Assembly: GCF_001509405.1 (NCBI RefSeq)
Contig: NZ_CP011502.1
Location: 682,001-746,000 of the forward strand
Direction: 5' to 3'
Source: Aeromicrobium erythreum
Lineage (GTDB): Bacteria; Actinomycetota; Actinomycetes; Propionibacteriales; Nocardioidaceae
DNA length: 64,000 nt
The notes under the pieces are model-generated. The model was given only the letters and a program-made list of their open reading frames with translations, searched no databases and had not been told where the DNA came from. Shown piece by piece: positions 27,780-36,215 of this stretch. Position numbers and translations under genes: made by a program. Positions within the stretch are counted from its first letter, which is position 1. The number at the start of each line of letters is the position of its first letter.

Positions 27780-27809
27780 GAGACCCCCGACCGCATGGTC
27801 GGGGGTCTC
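27780..27809 (+). terminator. Terminator hairpin after rpmG
   Basis: Perfect 13-bp arms GAGACCCCCGACC / GGTCGGGGGTCTC around the loop GCAT, 15 bases after the rpmG stop. Confidence 0.9.
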
Positions 27810-27898
27810 GTGCGTTGACGCCCTCCCGCGACGCGTCCCGCACGGGAGGGGGTGGACCGCGGGGAGGCGTGCTGGCGGTGAGGTCCTAGGCTCGACGC

Positions 27899-28924
27899 AT
27901 GGAGCTCGCCGACGTCACCACGCTGCGCCTGGGTGGTCCCGCCCGCGACGTCGTGGAGGTGACGACGGAGGCCGAGCTGGTCGACGCCGTCCGCACCGCC
28001 GACGCCGCCGCGACGCCGTTGCTGCTCGTGGCGGGCGGCAGCAACCTGGTCGTCGACGACGCCGGGTTCGACGGCACGGTCGTGCTGGTCCGCACCCGCG
28101 GTGTCCAGGTCGAGGCGGACGCGTGCAGCGGTGCGCAGGTCGTCGTGCAGGCGGGGGAGCCGTGGGACGACCTCGTCGCCCTCGCGGTGGAGTCGGGCTG
28201 GGTCGGCATGGAGGCGCTGTCGGGCATCCCCGGATCCACGGGCGCGACCCCGGTGCAGAACGTCGGTGCCTACGGACAGGAGGTCGCGCAGACGATCGCC
28301 TGGGTGCGGGTGTACGACCGCACCCAGCAGAAGGTGCGCACGATCTTCGCCGTCGACTGCGGCTTCGGCTACCGGCACAGCCGGTTCAAGGCCGAGCCGG
28401 GACGCTACGTCGTCCTGGCCGTCGCCTTCCAGCTGCGCCTCGGCGACCTGTCGGCCCCGATCGCCTACGCCGAGCTCGCGACGCGGCTCGGTGTCGACGT
28501 CGGCGACCGCGCCCCGCTCGCCGACGTGCGACGCACGGTGCTCGCCCTGCGCGGCTCCAAGGGCATGGTGCTCGACGCCGACGACCCCGACACCTGGAGC
28601 GCGGGCTCGTTCTTCACCAACCCCGTGCTCGACGCCGAGGCGGCCCAGCGGCTGCCCGAGGCCGCCCCCCGGTTCCCGCAGCCCGACGGCAGCGTCAAGA
28701 CGAGCGCGGCATGGCTGATCCAGGCGGCGGGGTTCGAGCGCGGCCACGCCACGGCGGACGGCCGAGCCAGCCTCTCCACGAAGCACACGCTGGCCCTCAC
28801 CAACCGCGGCGACGCCTCGAGCGCCGACGTCCTCGCGCTCGCCCGCGAGGTCCGCGACGGCGTGCGCGACGCGTTCGGCGTCACCCTGGTGCCCGAGCCG
28901 GTGCTCGTCGGCTGCGCGCTCTGA
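27899..28924 (+). CDS. murB: UDP-N-acetylmuramate dehydrogenase
   Basis: MurB (341 aa) reduces UDP-GlcNAc-enolpyruvate to UDP-MurNAc in peptidoglycan synthesis, using FAD and NADPH. LLVAGGSNLVVDDAGFDG is the FAD-binding region, GIPGSTGATPVQNVGAYGQEV has the type I insertion loop, AGSFFTNPVL carries the catalytic Ser, and the C-terminus has LVPEPVLVG. It starts at ATG 27899 with no strong Shine-Dalgarno. Actinobacteria often have MaoC-type dehydratase genes between rpmG and this locus; here there are none. Confidence 0.95.
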   Translation: MELADVTTLRLGGPARDVVEVTTEAELVDAVRTADAAATPLLLVAGGSNLVVDDAGFDGTVVLVRTRGVQVEADACSGAQVVVQAGEPWDDLVALAVESGWVGMEALSGIPGSTGATPVQNVGAYGQEVAQTIAWVRVYDRTQQKVRTIFAVDCGFGYRHSRFKAEPGRYVVLAVAFQLRLGDLSAPIAYAELATRLGVDVGDRAPLADVRRTVLALRGSKGMVLDADDPDTWSAGSFFTNPVLDAEAAQRLPEAAPRFPQPDGSVKTSAAWLIQAAGFERGHATADGRASLSTKHTLALTNRGDASSADVLALAREVRDGVRDAFGVTLVPEPVLVGCAL

Positions 28925-28967
28925 GACGTCCCTGCGCCGCGTCGCGCACCAGCGGGCGGACGGCCTC

Positions 28968-29279
28968 TCAGTAGCCGGTGTCGCGGCGCAGCGCCACCAG
29001 CTCGACGACGGCCCAGCCGACCAGGGCGAGCACGGCGAGGCCGAGCGCCGTGGTCGCCACCGCGCCCAGGACGACGCCGGCGCGGGCGCGGCTCGCTCCC
29101 GTCCAACGTCCCGGCTCGCGCTCGACGTCGCGCAGCACGCCGGCGCCCAGGTACCAGGCCCAAGGGCCGAGCAGCAGCGGCACCACGAGCAGTCCGCCGA
29201 CGACCGACGCGAGCCCCGTCGCGTAGGCGCGCTCGGCGGCGGGGTGCCGTTCGGCCGCGCCAGGCCCCAACGGGCTCAC
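28968..29279 (-). CDS. Small membrane protein
   Basis: A 103-aa protein with two hydrophobic segments (about residues 23-45 GLASVVGGLLVVPLLLGPWAWYL and 72-95 GVVLGAVATTALGLAVLALVGW), resembling DUF4190-like small membrane proteins. The start GTG overlaps the adenosine deaminase stop (GTGA), so it is translated after it. Function is unknown. Confidence 0.68.
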   Translation of the reverse strand: MSPLGPGAAERHPAAERAYATGLASVVGGLLVVPLLLGPWAWYLGAGVLRDVEREPGRWTGASRARAGVVLGAVATTALGLAVLALVGWAVVELVALRRDTGY

Positions 29280-30286
29280 GAGGTCCGCCAGCGCTCGATG
29301 CCGGTGAGTGCCTCGGCCTTGAGGTCGTCGGGGGCGTGGGAGCGACGGACCGACATCGCCGCGAGGGTCGCTAGCTCGTCGTCGCTGAAGTCCTGGGCGG
29401 CGCGCAGCACGCTGTACTGGCCCGCCAGGCGCGAGCCGAACAGCAGCGGGTCGTCGGCGCCCAGCGCGACGTCGACGCCGGCCTCGACGAGCGTGCGCAC
29501 CGGCACCTCCTCGAGCGTGGCGTAGACGCCCAGCGAGACGTTCGACGTCGGGCACACCTCGAGCGCGACCCCGGCGTCGGCGACGCGCGACAGCACCGCA
29601 GGATCCTCGCTGGAGCGGACCCCGTGCCCGATGCGCGTGGGATGCAGGTGGTCGAGGCACTGGGTCACGTGCGCGGGGCCGAGCAGCTCGCCGCCGTGCG
29701 GCACGAGCGACAGGCCTGCCCGCTCCGCGATGGAGAAGGCGGGCGCGAAGGCGGCCGTGTCGCCGCGTCGCTCGTCGTTGGAGAGACCGAAGCCCACGAC
29801 GCCGCGGCCCGCGTACTGGGCGGCCAGGCGGGCCAGCGTCCGCGCGTCGAGCGGGTGGCGCGTGCGGTTGGCCGCGACGACCACGGCCACGTGCGTGCCG
29901 GTCCGCTCGGTCGCGTCGCGGGCTGCGTCGATGACGAGGTCGGTGAACGCGGTGATCCCCCCGAACCGGGCCCCGTACCCCGACGGGTCGACCTGGATCT
30001 CGGTCCACACCGAGCCGTCGCGCGCGTCGTCCTCGGCGGCCTCGAGCACGAGCCGGCGGACGTCGGCCTCGGTGCGCAGGACCGACCGGGCCACGTCGTA
30101 GAGCCGCTGGAAGCGGAACCAGCCCTTCTCGTCGGTGGCGACGAGCTGCGGGGGCCACTCCTCGACGAGCGCCGGCGGGAGGCGGATGCCGTCGCGGTCG
30201 GCGAGCTCGACCAGCGTGGCGTGCCGCATCGACCCGGTGAAGTGCAGGTGCAGGTGCGCCTTCGGCAGCGTGGCGACCGGCCTCAC
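29276..30286 (-). CDS. add: Adenosine deaminase family protein
   Basis: A 336-aa metal-dependent deaminase (amidohydrolase fold). Motifs are the metal-binding HLHLHF near the N-terminus (residues 11-16), HGGE (substrate site), the HGVRSSEDP loop and GADDPLLFG with the second metal Asp. It converts adenosine to inosine in purine salvage; some family members act on other bases. Start GTG 30286 overlaps the upstream membrane gene stop (four bases). It lies in a three-gene minus-strand operon with two small membrane proteins. Confidence 0.9.
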   Translation of the reverse strand: MRPVATLPKAHLHLHFTGSMRHATLVELADRDGIRLPPALVEEWPPQLVATDEKGWFRFQRLYDVARSVLRTEADVRRLVLEAAEDDARDGSVWTEIQVDPSGYGARFGGITAFTDLVIDAARDATERTGTHVAVVVAANRTRHPLDARTLARLAAQYAGRGVVGFGLSNDERRGDTAAFAPAFSIAERAGLSLVPHGGELLGPAHVTQCLDHLHPTRIGHGVRSSEDPAVLSRVADAGVALEVCPTSNVSLGVYATLEEVPVRTLVEAGVDVALGADDPLLFGSRLAGQYSVLRAAQDFSDDELATLAAMSVRRSHAPDDLKAEALTGIERWRTS

Positions 30287-30780
30287 GCGGCAAGCGCCTC
30301 GTCGAGGTACGAACGGGCTCCGCCGGACTCGAGCCCGGCGCGCACCCGGTCGACGGTGGAGCGGAGCACGAGCACGTGGAACAGCATCGAGGGCACCCCG
30401 GCCACGACGGCGAGCACGAACGGCCAGGGCCCCTCGTCGAGCGTGAACGCGAGCGCGATACCGAGGATCACCGGCACCTCGGTGACGACGAAGCGCAGGA
30501 TCATCAGCGTCTGGTAGGTGGCGACGGAGCGTCGGCGTGCCTCCGCCTCGCCGAGCCCGGGCGGCAGCGGGGCGGCGCGGTAGCCGACGGCCTGCGCCAA
30601 CGCGAACGCCGCGGCGACGAGCGCCAGCACGCCCAGGGCGACCGGGAGGGTGAGCCGACCCTCGGACGGTGGCAGCACCACGAGCACGGCGACGAGCACG
30701 AACAGGGGCGACGAGCAGAGCGCCAGCGCGAGTACGCGCAACGTCCGGCCGGGCGACGGGACGGCGTTCGCGGCACTCAT
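30283..30780 (-). CDS. Membrane protein of unknown function
   Basis: A 165-aa protein with four predicted helices (about residues 14-37, 44-66, 90-112, 116-140) and a short soluble C-terminus. I do not recognise a family. It starts at ATG 30780 and its stop overlaps the adenosine deaminase start, so it leads that operon. Confidence 0.7.
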   Translation of the reverse strand: MSAANAVPSPGRTLRVLALALCSSPLFVLVAVLVVLPPSEGRLTLPVALGVLALVAAAFALAQAVGYRAAPLPPGLGEAEARRRSVATYQTLMILRFVVTEVPVILGIALAFTLDEGPWPFVLAVVAGVPSMLFHVLVLRSTVDRVRAGLESGGARSYLDEALAA

Positions 30781-30807
30781 GGAGCCACGGTAGCCGTCCC
30801 GCGCCGC

Positions 30808-32247
30808 TCAGGCCTCGTGTGCCTTCTCCACCGCGCGGGCGGCCTTCTCCACGGCGTCGGCGACCCGGTGGTGGACCTCCGGGTGGAACACGCTCGGGAC
30901 GATGTAGTCGGCGTTCAGCTCGTCGTCCTCGACGCACGCGGCGATGGCCTCCGACGCCGCGAGCAGCACCGGCACCTCGATGCCGTGGCTGTGCGCGTCG
31001 AGCAGACCGCGGAAGATGCCCGGGAACGCGAGCACGTTGTTGATCTGGTTGGGGTAGTCCGAGCGTCCGGTGGCGACGACCCGCGCGTGCTGGCGGGCCA
31101 GCGACGGGTCGATCTCCGGGTCGGGGTTGGCCAGGGCGAACACGACGGCGTCGTCGGCCATGGTCTCGACGTCGGCGGCGTCGATGAGGCGCGGCGCGCT
31201 GACGCCGATGAAGACGTCGGCGTCGCGCAGGGCGTCCTTGAGGGTCCCCGTGACCCCGCGCGGGTTCGTGTTCTCGCCGATCCAGCAGAGGGTCGGGTCG
31301 GTGTCGCCGCGCTCGGTCGAGACGATGCCGTCGACGTCGCACACGACGACGTCGCTCAGGCCGGCACCGAGCAGCAGCCGCAGGATGGCGGTGCCGGCGG
31401 CGCCTGCGCCGACGAGGACCACGCGCACGTCCTCGAGCGACTTCTCGACCACGCGCAGCGCGTTGCGCAGGGCCGCGAGCACGACGATGGCGGTGCCGTG
31501 CTGGTCGTCGTGGAAGACGGGGATGTCCAGGCGCTCGCGCAGCCGTGCCTCGATCTCGAAGCAGCGGGGCGCCGAGATGTCCTCGAGGTTCACGCCGGCG
31601 AAGCCGGGGGCGACGGCGGCGACGATCTCGACGATCTGGTCGACGTCCTGCGTGTCGAGGCACAGCGGCCAGGCGTCGATGCCGCCGAAGGTCTTGAACA
31701 GGGCGGCCTTGCCCTCCATCACCGGCAGGGCGGCGTGCGGGCCGATGTTGCCGAGGCCGAGCACGGCCGACCCGTCGGTGACGACGGCGACGCTGTTGCG
31801 CTTGATGGTGAGTCGGCGCGCGTCCTCGCGGTCGGCGGCGATCGCCTGGCAGATGCGCGCGACGCCGGGCGTGTAGACCATCGACAGGTCGTCGCGGTTG
31901 CGCAGGGCGTGCTTCGACGCGGTCTCGATGACGCCGCCGAGGTGCATGAGGAACGTGCGGTCGGAGACCTTCTTGACCTCGACGTCGGGGATCGCGCGCA
32001 GCGCGTCGGTGATGCGGTCGGCGTGGTGCGTGTCGCCGGCGGCGATCGTCAGGTCGATGCGCAGCGCGTCGCCGCGCGACGCGGCCACGTCGAGCGCGGT
32101 CACGACGCCGCCGCTCTGCTCGACCGTGGTCGTGAGGTGGCCGACGGCGGTGCCGCCGGCGGGCACCTCCAGGCGGACGGTGATGGAGTGGGACACGTTC
32201 GGCGCGGGGGAGGCCCCGACCGCGCTCTCGGTCGTCGAGTGAGTCAC
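30808..32247 (-). CDS. NAD-dependent malic enzyme with N-terminal ACT domain
   Basis: A 479-aa malic enzyme (malate to pyruvate and CO2). An ACT-like regulatory domain occupies about residues 20-95. The catalytic part has VYTPGVARIC (Tyr), EGKAALFKTFGGIDAWP (Lys), VFHDDQHGTAIV (metal Asp) and VLVGAGAAGTAIL (NAD-binding). The short bacterial type of 400-480 aa is matched. Cofactor preference is not certain from the motif. ACT fusion is known for this branch. It is monocistronic with a start at ATG 32247. Confidence 0.93.
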   Translation of the reverse strand: MTHSTTESAVGASPAPNVSHSITVRLEVPAGGTAVGHLTTTVEQSGGVVTALDVAASRGDALRIDLTIAAGDTHHADRITDALRAIPDVEVKKVSDRTFLMHLGGVIETASKHALRNRDDLSMVYTPGVARICQAIAADREDARRLTIKRNSVAVVTDGSAVLGLGNIGPHAALPVMEGKAALFKTFGGIDAWPLCLDTQDVDQIVEIVAAVAPGFAGVNLEDISAPRCFEIEARLRERLDIPVFHDDQHGTAIVVLAALRNALRVVEKSLEDVRVVLVGAGAAGTAILRLLLGAGLSDVVVCDVDGIVSTERGDTDPTLCWIGENTNPRGVTGTLKDALRDADVFIGVSAPRLIDAADVETMADDAVVFALANPDPEIDPSLARQHARVVATGRSDYPNQINNVLAFPGIFRGLLDAHSHGIEVPVLLAASEAIAACVEDDELNADYIVPSVFHPEVHHRVADAVEKAARAVEKAHEA

Positions 32248-32310
32248 GATCCCCAGTCATACGCCCGCCCGCCGGTTACCGGCCAGTCGCGCACATTGTG
32301 TTCACGCCGG

Positions 32311-32568
32311 GTGACCTTGCTGCTGCGCTGCTCGGCTCGCGCTGGGGGTGGCTTCCGAAAGTGCCTCGACCGGGTGGCCGGGTGCAATCCACTGACGAGG
32401 GGGCCGGCCGGTCGAACGCTTCTGCGTTCACGACGGGATCCCGTAGTCAACGCAGAAGCCTTCGATCTTCCGCACGCGAACGCAGATTCTTGCGTCCACG
32501 CGGGCCACAGCCCGAGACCCGAGGCCGGCCCCCACCAAGGTCACGACGAAGGCAGGCAGCGCAGCAGC
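32311..32568. repeat. Dispersed repeat, copy 1 (inverted-repeat element)
   Basis: This occupies much of the 521-base gap before tRNA-Trp. The ends carry exact inverted 13-mers GCTGCTGCGCTGC (32319-32331) and GCAGCGCAGCAGC (32556-32568). Inside lies a 50-base imperfect palindrome (32414-32463; 25-base arms with three mismatches) centred on GGGATCCC. Block 32319-32384 resembles 63678-63745. The 34 bases at 32413-32446 are exactly the reverse complement of 63832-63865. No coding role is supported. Confidence 0.8.
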
Positions 32569-32650
32569 GGGACGAGGCCCACCGCACCCGGCGCACCGGC
32601 GACGTCGACGAACCCGCGCGCAGCGCACCGGCCCGTCCGTCCCGAGGCGG

Positions 32651-32681
32651 TTCGACTCCGCCGCCTCCCACCCCGTACACT
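32651..32681 (+). promoter_or_regulatory. Possible promoter for tRNA-Trp/secE/nusG
   Basis: TTCGAC (32651-32656) and TACACT (32676-32681), 19 bases apart, lie about 88 bases before the tRNA. The -10 match is good, the -35 poor. It is the best candidate in this gap. Confidence 0.4.
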
Positions 32682-32768
32682 GGTCTGACCGGTGAGAAAG
32701 TCACGCTGTCTCGTCATGCCCTCGTCCCTGCCTGCAGGACGGGCGTGGTCGACCAGGGTCACCGGCAG

Positions 32769-32844
32769 ACGGCACTAGCTCAACTGGCAGAGCATCGGTC
32801 TCCAAAACCGAAGGTTGGGGGTTCAAGTCCCTCGTGCCGTGCCA
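32769..32844 (+). tRNA. tRNA-Trp (CCA)
   Basis: Acceptor ACGGCAC / GTGCCGT with discriminator G, and CCA is encoded (32842-32844). Anticodon loop CTCCAAA in stem TCGGT/ACCGA gives CCA. The T arm is GGGGGTTCAAGTCCCTC. trpT directly before secE is the standard arrangement. Confidence 0.97.
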
Positions 32845-32889
32845 GCACGACGCACCACCAGACCAGCACGATCCAACGAAGGGAACACC

Positions 32890-33111
32890 GTGAGCGAGAG
32901 CCACGAGACGTCGGCCACGAAGGAGCGGCGCACCTCCCCGCTGACCTTCTACCGCCAGGTCGTCGCGGAGCTGCGCAAGGTCGTGTGGCCCACGCGACCG
33001 CAGGTCGTCAACTACTTCTTCGTCGTGCTCGTCTTCGTCCTGATCATGATGGCGTTCGTCGCCGGCCTGGACTACGGGTTCGGCAAGGCGATGTTCGCCG
33101 TCTTCGCGTGA
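32890..33111 (+). CDS. secE: Preprotein translocase subunit SecE
   Basis: A 73-aa SecE with a charged N-terminus, the conserved FYRQVVAELRKVVWPTRPQVVNY amphipathic helix and one membrane helix (about residues 44-63, FFVVLVFVLIMMAFVAGL). It clamps the SecYE channel. The GTG start at 32890 has GAAGGG upstream; a longer frame would run through the tRNA. It is followed by nusG after 30 bases. Confidence 0.96.
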   Translation: MSESHETSATKERRTSPLTFYRQVVAELRKVVWPTRPQVVNYFFVVLVFVLIMMAFVAGLDYGFGKAMFAVFA

Positions 33112-33141
33112 ACCCCAGACGCACACCCGCAGAGGAACCTT

Positions 33142-33966
33142 GTGACTGAACAGTCCCCCGAGACGAGCCCCGTCGAGGTCGAGGAGCTCTCCGACGTCGA
33201 GGCCGCCGACGAGGCGCCCGAGGTCGAGGAGACCACCGACGACCTCGACACGCTCGACGCACCCGACGAGACGGTCGACACCGACCAGGCCGACGAGGCC
33301 GAGGTCGACGCCGACCTCGAGGCCGACGCCCCCGTCGACGCCGCCCCGGTCGACGCCCTGGCGGAGTTCCGCGAGCGCCTGCACAGCCAGATCGGCGACT
33401 GGTACGTCGTGCACACGTACTCCGGCATGGAGAAGCGGGTCAAGGCGAACCTCGAGAACCGCATCACCTCCCTCAACGCCGAGGACTACATCTTCGAGAT
33501 CGTGGTCCCGACCGAGGAGGTCGCCGAGATCAAGAACGGCCAGCGCAAGCTCGTCAAGCGCACCGTCCTGCCCGGCTACGTCCTGGTCCGCATGGACCTC
33601 ACCGACGAGTCGTGGGGCGTCGTGCGCCACACGCCGTCGGTCACCGGCTTCGTGGGCAACTCCCACCAGCCCGTGCCCCTCAGCCTCGCCGAGGTGGAGC
33701 AGATGCTCGCCCCGGCGGTGGAGGCCGAGGTCGCCCAGCAGGCGGCCGACGCCCCCGAGCAGCAGCAGACGGCCTCGTCCCCCAAGGTCGAGTTCGCCGA
33801 CTTCGCGACGGGCGACTCCGTCATGGTCGTCGACGGTCCGTTCGCCACGCTGCACGCGACCATCACGGAGATCAACCTCGACGCTCAGCGGGTCAAGGCC
33901 CTGGTCGAGATCTTCGGTCGCGAGACCCCGGTCGAGCTGAGCTTCACCCAGATCCAGAAGGTGTGA
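33142..33966 (+). CDS. nusG: Transcription termination/antitermination factor NusG
   Basis: NusG (274 aa) binds RNA polymerase and couples it to Rho or the ribosome. Residues 1-80 form a very acidic tail (Glu/Asp-rich), an extension common in actinobacteria. The NGN domain follows ([21 protein letters not shown], about residues 90-195), and the KOW domain is at the C-terminus ([21 protein letters not shown]). GTG start with AGAGGAAC. Confidence 0.97.
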   Translation: MTEQSPETSPVEVEELSDVEAADEAPEVEETTDDLDTLDAPDETVDTDQADEAEVDADLEADAPVDAAPVDALAEFRERLHSQIGDWYVVHTYSGMEKRVKANLENRITSLNAEDYIFEIVVPTEEVAEIKNGQRKLVKRTVLPGYVLVRMDLTDESWGVVRHTPSVTGFVGNSHQPVPLSLAEVEQMLAPAVEAEVAQQAADAPEQQQTASSPKVEFADFATGDSVMVVDGPFATLHATITEINLDAQRVKALVEIFGRETPVELSFTQIQKV

Positions 33967-34039
33967 CCCCGACGTCGGCCCGGCCGACGTCCGCCACCTC
34001 GACCCGCACCACCCATCCACCAGAAGGACCCGAAGAAGA

Positions 34040-34468
34040 ATGCCTCCCAAGAAGAAGGTCGCAGCGCTCGTCAAGGTGCAGCTGCAGGCCGGCCAGGCCA
34101 ACCCCGCGCCGCCCGTCGGCACGGCGCTCGGCCCGCACGGCGTCAACATCATGGAGTTCTGCAAGGCGTACAACGCCGCCACGGAGTCCATGCGCGGCAA
34201 CGTCGTCCCCGTCGAGATCACGATCTACGAGGACCGTTCGTTCACGTTCGTCACGAAGACGCCGCCCGCGGCCGAGCTGATCAAGAAGGCCGCCGGCCTC
34301 GCGAAGGGCTCGCCCGTCCCGCACAAGGACAAGGTCGGCAAGCTCAGCAAGGACCAGATCCGCGAGATCGCCACGACGAAGCTCCCGGACCTGAACGCGA
34401 ACGACATCGACCAGGCCATGAAGATCGTCGAGGGAACCGCCCGCTCCATGGGCGTCACCACCGACTGA
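34040..34468 (+). CDS. rplK: Ribosomal protein uL11
   Basis: A 142-aa 50S protein of the GTPase-associated centre. [39 protein letters not shown] is the conserved N-terminal domain and KSVNI-type C-terminal RNA-binding domain follows ([22 protein letters not shown]). It is 73 bases after nusG and has AGAAGGACC upstream. Confidence 0.98.
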   Translation: MPPKKKVAALVKVQLQAGQANPAPPVGTALGPHGVNIMEFCKAYNAATESMRGNVVPVEITIYEDRSFTFVTKTPPAAELIKKAAGLAKGSPVPHKDKVGKLSKDQIREIATTKLPDLNANDIDQAMKIVEGTARSMGVTTD

Positions 34469-34549
34469 CCAACCCCCACCGAGCAGTACGTGGCAGGGCC
34501 GGCTGGGCCCGCGAGACCACACCTGGTGCACAACCGAAGGAAGCCAGAC

Positions 34550-35266
34550 ATGACACAGCGCAGCAAGGCGTACCGCGCCGTCGCCGAGAAGATCGACCGC
34601 GACGCCCTCTACACCCCGCTCCAGGCCACCACGCTGGCCAAGGAGTCGGGCAGCAAGAACTACGACTCCACCGTCGACGTCTCCGTGCGTCTCGGGGTCG
34701 ACCCTCGCAAGGCCGACCAGATGGTGCGCGGCACCGTCAACCTGCCCCACGGCACCGGCAAGACCGCCCGGGTCCTGGTCTTCGCCACCGGCGCCAACGC
34801 CGACGCCGCCCGTGAGGCCGGCGCCGACCACGTGGGTGCCGACGAGCTCGTGGAGCAGGTGAACGGCGGCTGGCTCGACTTCGACGCCGTCGTCGCCACG
34901 CCCGACATGATGGGCAAGGTCGGTCGCCTCGGCCGCGTCCTCGGCCCGCGCAACCTGATGCCGAACCCCAAGACCGGCACGGTGACCGTCGACGTCGCCA
35001 AGGCCGTCAGCGACATCAAGGGCGGCAAGGTGCAGTTCCGCGTCGACCGTCACGCGAACCTGCACTTCGTCATCGGCAAGGCCTCGTTCTCCGCCGAGCA
35101 GCTCGCCGAGAACTACGGCGCCGCCATCGAGGAGATCCTGCGTCTCAAGCCGGCCAGCTCCAAGGGCCGCTACCTGAAGAAGATCACGGTCTCCACGACC
35201 CAGGGTCCGGGCGTTCCGGTCGACCCGTCGCACCTGCGCAACTTCGCGGCGGCCGACGAGGCCTGA
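34550..35266 (+). CDS. rplA: Ribosomal protein uL1
   Basis: A 238-aa L1 protein of the E-site stalk, which also represses its own operon in other bacteria. [30 protein letters not shown] and [14 protein letters not shown] are the conserved RNA-binding blocks. ATG 34550 with GAAGGAAG fits better than the upstream in-frame ATG at 34490, which would add a poorly conserved tail. It is the last gene of secE-nusG-rplK-rplA. Confidence 0.98.
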   Translation: MTQRSKAYRAVAEKIDRDALYTPLQATTLAKESGSKNYDSTVDVSVRLGVDPRKADQMVRGTVNLPHGTGKTARVLVFATGANADAAREAGADHVGADELVEQVNGGWLDFDAVVATPDMMGKVGRLGRVLGPRNLMPNPKTGTVTVDVAKAVSDIKGGKVQFRVDRHANLHFVIGKASFSAEQLAENYGAAIEEILRLKPASSKGRYLKKITVSTTQGPGVPVDPSHLRNFAAADEA

Positions 35267-35283
35267 GCCTGCGTCGTCCCACC

Positions 35284-35316
35284 AGGACCCCCTCCGCCAT
35301 CGGCGGAGGGGGTCCT
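35284..35316 (+). terminator. Terminator after rplA
   Basis: A perfect 15-bp stem AGGACCCCCTCCGCC / GGCGGAGGGGGTCCT with the loop ATC, 17 bases after the stop. It also lies just downstream of the convergent kinase gene. Confidence 0.93.
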
Positions 35317-35354
35317 GTGCGTGAGGGCGGCCCCCTTGTGGCTGCCGTCCCTGG

Positions 35355-36215
35355 TCAGGCTGACGGGCAGCGCCGGGGGAGGATCAGCTGCAGCTGCGAC
35401 CCGGGGGCGTCCGGGACGGTCAGGTAGCCGCCGACGGCCTCGGCGGTGGTGGCCGCGGCGGTCAGGCCCGCGTCCTCGGCGGCCGCGTCGTCGCCGTGCA
35501 GGATGCCCACGGGCACCCGTCGTCCGCCGAGGTCGCCGACGCGCACGTGCACGACGTCGCGCAGCTGCGCCACGTCGACGGTCACCGTGCCGCTGCCCCG
35601 GGTGGCGGCGTGCGCCACCAGGGCGTCGACGACCTGGCGCACCGGCTCGGAGGCCACGCGCGCCCGCACGGGCGCCGCCGCGCCCAGCACCAGCCCGCGG
35701 CCCTGGTCCGACAGCGGCTCGCGCCACCGGTCGACGACGGTGGAGGTCAGCGCGACGAGGTCGACGTCGAGCTCCTCGGCCGTGCTGACGTCGCGTCGCT
35801 CCTCAAGCAGGTCGGCGACCGCCGCGCCCAGCCGGTCGACCTCGCCGATGGCGCGCTCCAGCTCGACCGTGATCTCGGCCGGCACCTGCTCCCAGCGGGT
35901 CAGGTCCTCCAGGGAGAGGCGTAGGGCGGTGAGCGGGGTGCGCAGGTCGTGGGAGGCGCTCACGGCGATCGCGCGCTCGCGGTCGACCTGGCCGTCGAGC
36001 CGGTCGGTCGTCTCCTGCAGGGTGCGGCCGAGGTCGTCGAACGGTCGGGTCACGTGCCGGGCGGCGACGAGGCCGACCACTCCCGCGAGCACGGCGGCTG
36101 CGAGCGCGGCGGCCACGTGCGCGAGCACGCCGTGGTCGGCGAGGTCGGACGTCGTCGACAGCAGCAGCACGAGCAGGGCCAGGCCGACGAACGCTGCGAC
36201 CAGCCGCTCACGCAT
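35355..36215 (-). CDS. Sensor histidine kinase, divergent ATP-binding domain
   Basis: A 286-aa membrane histidine kinase. Two helices at about residues 8-24 and 31-52 flank almost no external loop, so it may sense within the membrane. A HAMP-like stretch leads to the H-box SHDLRTPLTALRLSLE (about residues 88-103). The catalytic domain is unusual: the N-box reads RQVVDALVAHAATRG without the usual Asn, and the G1 box is VGDLGGRR. Kinase activity may be reduced, or phosphatase may dominate. It overlaps the response regulator gene by 8 bases and is paired with it. Confidence 0.85.
   Translation of the reverse strand: MRERLVAAFVGLALLVLLLSTTSDLADHGVLAHVAAALAAAVLAGVVGLVAARHVTRPFDDLGRTLQETTDRLDGQVDRERAIAVSASHDLRTPLTALRLSLEDLTRWEQVPAEITVELERAIGEVDRLGAAVADLLEERRDVSTAEELDVDLVALTSTVVDRWREPLSDQGRGLVLGAAAPVRARVASEPVRQVVDALVAHAATRGSGTVTVDVAQLRDVVHVRVGDLGGRRVPVGILHGDDAAAEDAGLTAAATTAEAVGGYLTVPDAPGSQLQLILPRRCPSA

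Noticed and set aside
32298..33149. Open frame across the repeat, tRNA-Trp and secE
   Set aside because: It runs through a tRNA gene and the out-of-frame start of secE; similar peptide pieces near 63.8 kb reflect the DNA repeat, not a protein.
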